From assembly GCF_000524195.1 (NCBI RefSeq), contig NW_020170414.1:94708-108654 (forward strand): a stretch of DNA of 13,947 nt, given 5' to 3'. Positions 9,000 to 13,947 of the stretch are shown one piece after another (within the stretch, counting starts at the first letter, position 1; every line of letters starts with the position of its first letter). Below the pieces are notes generated by a model. The model ran no database searches, had not been told where the DNA came from, and saw only the letters and a list, made by a program, of their open reading frames with translations. The stretch is from Echinococcus granulosus. Its lineage: Eukaryota; Platyhelminthes; Cestoda; Cyclophyllidea; Taeniidae. The position numbers and the translations under genes were made by a program.

Positions 9000-9420
9000 G
9001 GGATCCGCCGTTTTATGTCCGCTGGACGGCTTGGCCTCCAAGCCATTCCAGTAACCCTAAGCCCCACTGTGTATCGGGAATACATATTCTGCCCAAACAT
9101 TCTGCCTTCTTTCGTCTTCAGGTAAGTCCCATAATGCTATACATTATCAAGCAGTGAAAAAGGAAAATGAATTTTGAAAATAAGGAATTTTCATAAAGGT
9201 ACACCGATGAATGAGCGAGATGGGCTAAGTATTACACAGTCCCTCTCCTTCCCCAAGCGCATTCCCTGACGCACCCATTAGTCAACCTTCCACAACGCCC
9301 GTCATAACGTAAATGCCGCTGTATAATACAAAACCAAGATTCTACCGTGCTAACCATCGAACTTCCATGGAACTTAGAAGACGTTCGGCCGTAATGTCAC
9401 GGATTCCTTTTGGGGATTCC
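9000..9420 (+). mobile_element. Decayed LTR end, primer-site and gag-leader remnant (unit A right arm)
   Basis: TATTCTGCCC (9085-9094) and CTTCTTTCGTCTTCAG (9106-9121) match the LTR end at 13611-13647. After it, GTCCCATAATGCTATACATT, followed by ATCAAGCAGTGAAA, corresponds to the LTR terminus and primer site of the intact-looking copy, with insertions and substitutions. The leader can be followed as TTTTGAAA...GAATTTTC and more weakly to about 9410, where GTCACGGATTCC resembles GTTACGGATTTCC at the end of the window. An open frame at 9313-9507 falls across this arm but matches nothing I know. Confidence 0.65.
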
Positions 9421-9539
9421 ACTGGATTTAAAACTAAGTTCTGTACGAGAACGGCACTGTGGACGAGGAATGTGCTAGGCATCAGGCTTGTCCATTGCCA
9501 ATCGTAGGAACTCTGAACTAGAAGAACAGGCGTATAAAG
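9421..9539. other. Junction between units A and B
   Basis: This short stretch lies between the outward-facing right arm of unit A and the left arm of unit B. The two arms are mirror images about a centre near 9540 (GTCCC at 9126 and CCGAGAC at 9948-9954). I see no target-site duplication or clean element boundary here. Confidence 0.35.
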
Positions 9540-10070
9540 AATGACGTCTCATTTCCTCTTACCACTTTGTTCACGCTTCAGTGATACTTAGCCATTTCTA
9601 CGTAGGTTTTGTGTAGCCAGTAGACAGGTGGAGGAGGTATCGCGTGTTCACTTCGTTGACATATTCATACAGGTGCCGAAGGGAGCTCCCTAACAGACCT
9701 TTCCAGGTGATTCATGGCCAATGGTTGTGTTGACTTAGTTGTTAAATCCATTCCTGCTGAACACAGAACTTGGGTATTTTACCAAGGTAGACATCATTTT
9801 CAGACCTTTTTCTAGGGGTTGTACCACATCCTACCATGCGCATCATATGCATCTGCCACCTAGCTAAGGTTTATCAACCAGCAGTATAAATAAGGAGAGA
9901 TGACCTTTAAAATCGGGTTGGCTTACCGCTGTCGTTAATTTAGTGCTCCGAGACTTTGCTGAGGGCGAACGTAGGTACAACAATATGACAGAAAATGCAC
10001 TTTTAACGTAAAAAATGGTTAGAGCTACTGATATAGTCCCAAGGCGGAGGTCCTAGATAGTCATTTATTT
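9540..10070 (-). mobile_element. LTR end, primer-site and gag-leader remnant (unit B left arm)
   Basis: The reverse complement carries GTCTCGGAGCACTAAATT, then GACAGCGGTAAGC at the primer-site position, then AACCCGATTTTAAAGG, and further GATGTCTACCTTGG, TTAACAACT and GAATCACCTGG. Each has its partner in the same order in the right arm (13651-13900). The primer site has lost its leading TGGTGG, and the leader frame is interrupted by stops, so this copy is inactive. On the inner side, GGACCTCCGCCTTGG (near 10050) resembles GAGGTCCCGCCACTG in the A-left arm. Confidence 0.75.
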
Positions 10071-11032
10071 AAGCTGAAAATTAAACAAACAATAAAGGTT
10101 TTGCAATTAAGTTTGTTTTATATCTAATCTCTGCGGTTTGTACTTCCATCTGGATGACTTGCCCAAAGCGTGTGTTCCCGGTAGTCAAACTGCTTTGTAC
10201 TATAGTAATAAAAGGCAAAATAACTCTGAAGTGCTACTGGAAAATACAAGATCAAATATGATTTTCAAAGAGTTTTTCATTAAAAAAGCACTTTGCGTAT
10301 GCTCATTTTATGCCAAAGACAAAATGTTTCCACTTCCTAAGACAATTCTTAAGTAACACAGAATGTCTAGACTTCAAAGATCCAGCACTTGTAGCTTCCG
10401 TTTGCTCACAGGAAAAGCTAAGGCACTTAAGTGTCCAAATTTTAATGTGAACTTCTGCAAAAATATTTGAATGAAAATTTTGTAAGGCTATTAAAAATAA
10501 ACAGGTAAATAGTATTATGTGACTTTGGTAAAAATCACCAAAGGTGATCTCTCTCTTTTGTTTATATTGGCTAACAGGCGTATTTTTGGTGAAATTGAAG
10601 GTCGCCCCTTTACAATTTAGCGACGGCGATCGAAAATTATTACTTTACAGCAATGGGGTGGTGACTTTTGTGTTTGGGTACAATGCCTGTTTTGACTGAA
10701 TTTTTTCCATTGACAAAGCACTATGGGCTGCAAAATTAAAATCCTTAAGTCGTATTACCTACCTTGTTGCGAGATTTGCAGAGGTTTTGCCTGTTTATTA
10801 ACTTTTATTTTGCCACGCGTATCAGGTAAATCTAAATTAAAGTATTAGGTATGCTGCACACTACTTTGTTTCAAAGCAGTGCCCAAAACTGAATACTCAT
10901 CGTTGTTTCAGCTTGATTTTTGATAAGATTCCAGGTTTTGAGATTAATTGAATCTTGTAGGTCTTGATCGGTTTACTGGTTTTCTGTCACTTTGGTGTTT
11001 GAATGCCAAAGACTGTGTAATTTTATTTTTAG
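10071..11032 (+). other. Unit B body, 5' part; no gene recognised
   Basis: AT-rich sequence colinear with 4936-5866. The open frame at 10138-10356 has no counterpart in unit A and is not called. The end of this stretch is the putative intron before exon B, finishing in the T-rich tract TTTTATTTTTAG. Confidence 0.45.
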
Positions 11033-11193
11033 CCAAAAATGCTGTAGTCAAGGCGTTTAAAAAGAACTCTACCGAGGAAATGAAGGAGGAGAGCAAAGTG
11101 ACTTGTTCAAAACCATCAAAATACCCAAAACCCGAGAGTGGCGGAACTTCAACTCCATGTAGTGTCATCGTGGATAATATCAAGCCAAAATAA
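11033..11193 (+). CDS. 3' terminal coding exon, copy B, unidentified lysine-rich small protein
   Basis: Paralogue of the exon at 5867-6027. It follows TTTTATTTTTAG (AG 11031-11032, phase 1) and ends at TAA 11191-11193. The peptide begins AKNAVVKAFKKNSTEE, contains VTCSKPSKYPKPES and ends DNIKPK. It is hydrophilic, about 53 residues, with one or two cysteines and no recognised domain. The frame is also open upstream to about 10948, but that part is not conserved in copy A and reads through the intron-like tract, so the acceptor is taken as the start. Same length as copy A, with an excess of silent third-position differences. The central serine/threonine-rich stretch has diverged most, while the lysine-rich start and the KPK end are kept. 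Antisense open frame 10944-11210 is a shadow. Confidence 0.62.
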
Positions 11194-11346
11194 CTCGTGA
11201 ACGATCGCAAAAATCACTTGACAGTTTGGAAGTTAGCAGGGTTCTTCATTTTTGTGACGATAGTAGTCGAACCAGGGTTCCCGCTGTACTACTATCCGAT
11301 GTTGCCTGAAGTTCGCTTGCCCAAACAAACAACTCCTCAGAAGTTT
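11194..11346 (+). other. Conserved indel-free block 3' of exon B
   Basis: Counterpart of 6028-6180. In the minus-one frame relative to the exon, this copy is open from the exon stop region to TGA 11307-11309, giving DSLEVSRVLHFCDDSS and closing AVLLSDVA. Unit A has an extra TGA near the start. Differences from A are mostly transitions at third positions in this frame. In the frame of the longer open reading at 11197-11424, by contrast, the changes fall on first and second positions, so that frame is not supported. Confidence 0.4.
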
Positions 11347-13480
11347 TCTAATTTTCTTCTGACACAAATTCGCTCTTTTGTATTAACGTTAAATCAGAAA
11401 CAGTTTAATCCGCGTTTATTATGATGCTTCTTGCCAAGGTGATTTGATGTCACTTGCATGTCAGATTGCATTTATGTCTCATGAATTTCAGATAAATATA
11501 CGACGTTTTGTTCGATTTATTGTGTAGATTTGGCAAATGTTGTTGATTTCAGCCAAAATACGGGTTAAATCCTATCAAAAAATTTTACTGGTCGTTGTTT
11601 GGAGGACAGCTTTCTTAAAGTAGTAATTGGCGCAATTTAAATCAGTACTTACGAAATCGCTTTTGCAAATTATTCGTTGCTTACGTGGCAAACACCACCA
11701 AGCGCCAGCACAAAGTATGCAATCTAAATATGCAACTGCGCCACCTACAATACTGGATTTCCTCGCAAACACTATCTTTTGATGCCATTAAAGTAGAGGA
11801 TGTGAAATTCGCTTGCAGTTACAAAGCGACTCTGTTCACGTATTCGAAATGAGCACGACTTAATGAAGTCCGTTAAGAGGAATTACTTTGAGAAAAGAAA
11901 TATTGGAGGTAGCATGATGGAATCATTTCTAATTTGAGATAACCATTCCACTTGCCTATGCACAAAAGTAAAAGTGCCCTTTACGACAACCGGTAGTAAG
12001 CGCTAATTCCGGTTACTTTTCTCAAAACATTGGACCGTCCTATCCACAGCATCATGATGTCCTTCGTTACTCACTTTTTGAGGACGGCTTTTATTCACAA
12101 ACTTAATAGTTATTCAGGATTTCTCAAAAGTTCTGCGTCAACCTACCCAATGTTTACCATATGAACACAGTCACTTACCTTCAACTTTTTAATATTGTTT
12201 ATTTGTTCCACTAGTGAAATAGGTACCGTTGCCAAATTCTTATGTATAGGCTGCAGTATTCAATCAAAGTATTGGATTTTACACCTCTTTCAAGCTGTCG
12301 GATTGTTTAAAGATTTCCTTCTATGTCTTACTGCTCCTTCTTCACCAGCATCGTTGCGTGCATTTCCCGTATCCTCGGAGCTAAAGATTACTTCCTCACC
12401 CTCAATTCACAAGGCGTCCGCGATTAAAGGGTGTATTGTTCTTCATCGATATTGAACCCCCTACGGTTTGTTTACACAAAATTGGGGTCACTAAAATGGG
12501 ATGCACTTTTGAAAGCATTTTTTGACCTACTTCGTCATTATCTTTAAAAATCCAAGCTTTGGACATGCAACAAATGTTTGAGTGATTGGTGGGTAGACCA
12601 TAGTGAGCACATGCTTGTGTTACCATTTCAAAAAGATATTAGTTCTCTAGGCAATTAGATAAAGGCCGCTAGTTTAGGAACTAACATATACCGGTGAAAG
12701 TGCGTCGAATTTGGCATCCTGGTTTTCTTCAAATTAAGGTAGGCGCATACAAGCCAAATTGCGCTTCTGAATCAGGTCGCTGGGGCAACAGCTTAAGGTC
12801 ATGCACTCCTAATACATCACGTAATGAGTCGTGTGCCTTCTTAGAAGTTCATCTGGTTCACTATCACGGAGATGAAAATGAGTAACCTACATTGCCAAGT
12901 TACTTGCCAATAGTTATTAAAGTTGCTCACTGGAAATGAGTAGAACTTCATGGGCTCTTCCCTCGGTTTCCGGAGTCTCTCTTAGTGGCAAGACTTTCGA
13001 GTGTGATCAGACCACAACATAACGATATTTGCTATACGGGTGCATTAAACTGCTCAGTCTCTCGTGCCTTTGTTTTGGTATCAGACTGTCTTGTTTATGT
13101 CTATATTTTTATGATCCTGTCAATTTCCGTCCCATCAGCATTCCTGCTGAGATGAAGCGCTACATTGGGAGGAGACCTGATGCAGCCAAATAGCTGATTA
13201 CGATATCAGGGCTTCAAGAGTTGAAGACAAATGCCAGAGGACTCAAGGAGCAGAGCTTTGACGCCAATTTGGTGCCAGCGCTAACGCACCAAGGCTTGAT
13301 CTTAAAAAATGAGTCCACAATCTACATTTAAAGCTGATGAAAGTAACCACGCTCGGCAATAGAGAAGCAATATGAGGGGACGTTTTTGCGCAATTCATTA
13401 TACTAGATGTATCGGCATTTCGTCAGATATTCCTGCAAAAAGTGATAGAGGTTACTTTAATCGAATTTGTAATACGATAA
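11347..13480 (+). other. Unit B body, 3' part; no gene recognised
   Basis: Colinear with 6181-8999 of unit A through the anchors at 11594, 12466, 12576 and 12814. No frame of coding character is shared between the two copies. Short open frames at 12195-12455 and 12694-12885 are single-copy and unsupported. Confidence 0.45.
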
Positions 13481-13666
13481 TGGTTTATCCCTCGGTATTG
13501 GTGAGGCGTCACTCTTGTGCTTTGAATGGGTCCCCTTGTACCTCGCTAAGTGGGGCTGGTCTTTCGGGCCATGCCAATAACCCAGACACCTTCTCCGTGC
13601 TGAATATATATATTCTGCCCGAGTATTGTGTCTTCTTTCGTCTTCAGGGAGTCTCGGGACGCTACA
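13481..13666 (+). mobile_element. LTR of an LTR retrotransposon, 3' portion (unit B right arm)
   Basis: The segment ends in GGGACGCTACA directly before a primer-binding site, which marks the LTR 3' boundary (terminal CA at 13665-13666). The inner limit is set where similarity to the A-left arm fades, about 170 bases upstream. I could not find the TG start of the LTR or a second LTR. This is the best preserved of four related ends in the window (the others are near 4790, 9121 and 9950). The shared core is CTTCTTTCGTCTTCAG followed by GTCTCGG. Confidence 0.7.
13605..13613 (+). promoter_or_regulatory. TATA-like tract in the LTR
   Basis: TATATATAT lies about 50 bases before the LTR 3' end, where an LTR promoter could sit. 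The A-right arm has the reduced form TACATATTC at the same place. Position and composition are the only evidence. Confidence 0.25.
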
Positions 13667-13667
13667 T

Positions 13668-13679
13668 TGGTGGCAGCGG
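13668..13679 (+). other. Primer-binding site, tRNA-Leu type
   Basis: TGGTGGCAGCGG follows the LTR end after one base. It is complementary to the 3' end of metazoan tRNA-Leu species ending in CCGCTGCCA plus CCA, as I recall for the human AAG-anticodon isoacceptor. The downstream GCGAACCC vaguely continues towards the T-arm complement. Reverse transcription of the element would be primed here. The other three arms have eroded versions. Confidence 0.6.
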
Positions 13680-13703
13680 AAAGCGAACCCGATCTTGAAA
13701 GAC

Positions 13704-13865
13704 ATGTATCCTGATTTTCCACTTCTGCGTGATAAGCCTTGGTGGAGCGGAAGAAGTGCATATGCTACGGATGGGAGAATGGTGATGACTCCTAACAGAA
13801 GGGTTGGTGTTGACGTCTACCTTCGGCATCTCTCCCAGTCCCGTGTTCTGCAAAAAAGCTATTAA
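13704..13865 (+). pseudogene. Start of a gag-like open frame, truncated
   Basis: The first ATG after the primer site opens 53 codons beginning MYPDFPLLRDKPWWSG and ending at TAA 13863-13865. The position, 25 bases after the primer site, is where an LTR element's gag begins, and the inverted B-left arm carries the same sequence with in-frame stops. No capsid or zinc-knuckle motif is present in so short a piece. Beyond the stop the similarity to the B-left arm continues to the window end, with the frame changing, so the original coding region was longer and this copy is probably broken. It could also be a non-coding leader. Confidence 0.4.
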
Positions 13866-13947
13866 CAACTGAAGCGACACTAGCCGTGAACCATCTGGAA
13901 GTTTCGTTACGGATTTCCCCTACCATCCCCCATGGACCTGTTTTAAA
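13866..13947 (+). mobile_element. Continuation of the unit B right arm to the window end
   Basis: TTAACAACT (13862-13870) and GAACCATCTGGAA align with TTAACAACT and GAATCACCTGGAA on the reverse complement of the B-left arm (around 9745-9700). The element therefore continues at least to the end of the window. No boundary is seen. Confidence 0.6.

Larger units (their letters stand above)
4700..9420 (+). repeat. Tandem duplication unit A
   Basis: This is the first of two colinear, diverged copies. Shared anchors (A to B): CTCCGAGAC 4787 to 9946; TTGTTTAT near 5381 to 10558; the 161-bp exon 5867 to 11033; an identical 16-mer GTTGTTTGGAGGACAG 6450 to 11594; a GTTTG...ACTTTTGAAA block 7537 to 12466; GTTTGAGTGAT 7933 to 12576; ACATCAC(A/G)TAA(C/T)GAGTC 8169 to 12814; CTTCTTTCGTCTTCAG 9106 to 13632. 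Offsets fall from about 5166 to 4526, so A carries several hundred extra bases in its second half. The ends are estimates from where I could still align the arms. Confidence 0.8.
9540..13947 (+). repeat. Tandem duplication unit B (runs to the window end)
   Basis: This is the second copy of the unit described at 4700-9420, with the same order: left outward arm, body with exon, right outward arm. Its two arms form an imperfect inverted repeat whose paired positions keep a nearly constant sum: 13651/9954, 13686/9919, 13812/9795 and 13862/9745 give 23605-23607. The arms are therefore almost indel-free over at least 210 bases and centre near 11803. The right arm may continue past the window. Confidence 0.8.

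Noticed and set aside
9313..9507. 64-codon arginine-rich plus-strand open frame
   Set aside because: It lies across the decayed arm and the junction, with no motif and no preserved counterpart in the other arms.
11197..11424. 75-codon open frame directly after exon B
   Set aside because: Compared with unit A, substitutions fall mostly on first and second codon positions in this frame, the opposite of coding constraint.
13457..13880. Several overlapping open frames on both strands across the right LTR and leader
   Set aside because: They cross the LTR and primer site and are mutually exclusive; only the frame starting at the first ATG after the primer site is kept as a tentative call.
1..13947. 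tRNA, rRNA, CRISPR arrays, bacterial operons or viral genomes
   Set aside because: No cloverleaf with A/B boxes, no repeat-spacer pattern, no ribosome-binding-site-led gene strings and no long viral frames were seen on either strand.

Overview
This is a window of animal nuclear DNA. The reading frames are short and bounded by canonical GT-AG splice signals, there are no bacterial-style gene blocks, and one exon is recognisable as part of a PAK/STE20-type protein kinase. LTR-retrotransposon remnants with a tRNA primer-binding site are also present. Sparse exons, long non-coding stretches and decayed retroelements would fit an invertebrate with large introns, and a flatworm is my guess. No single motif fixes the taxon.

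Layout. (1) 137-274, minus strand: one PAK kinase-domain exon. No other kinase exon is visible at higher coordinates, so either the upstream exons lie outside the window or most of the window is intron or flank of this gene. (2) 275-4370: mostly unassigned. There is a weak orphan exon candidate on the minus strand (2311-2406) and a better-supported but unidentified plus-strand gene (exons at about 2827-3004 and 3519-4154). The two exons are phase-compatible, and the second changes frame around a run of seven G. (3) About 4700-9420 (unit A) and about 9540-13947 (unit B): two diverged copies, in tandem, of one unit. Colinear anchors run through both, with offsets falling from about 5.17 kb to about 4.5 kb through indels. 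Each unit is bounded by LTR-type arms pointing outward: an LTR end, a primer-binding site and the start of a gag-like leader, in minus orientation on the left and plus orientation on the right. Each unit therefore has long imperfect terminal inverted repeats, and the A-right and B-left arms face each other as an imperfect palindrome centred near 9540.

Inside each unit, at matching positions, is a 161-bp 3' terminal exon (5867-6027 and 11033-11193). The two copies have identical length, about 74% base identity by hand count, an excess of third-position and silent changes, and conserved T-rich splice acceptors. A second indel-free conserved block follows each stop codon. This duplicated, apparently selected exon carried between retroelement-derived inverted arms is the least expected thing in the window. 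I do not recognise its product. No tRNA, rRNA or CRISPR features were seen.
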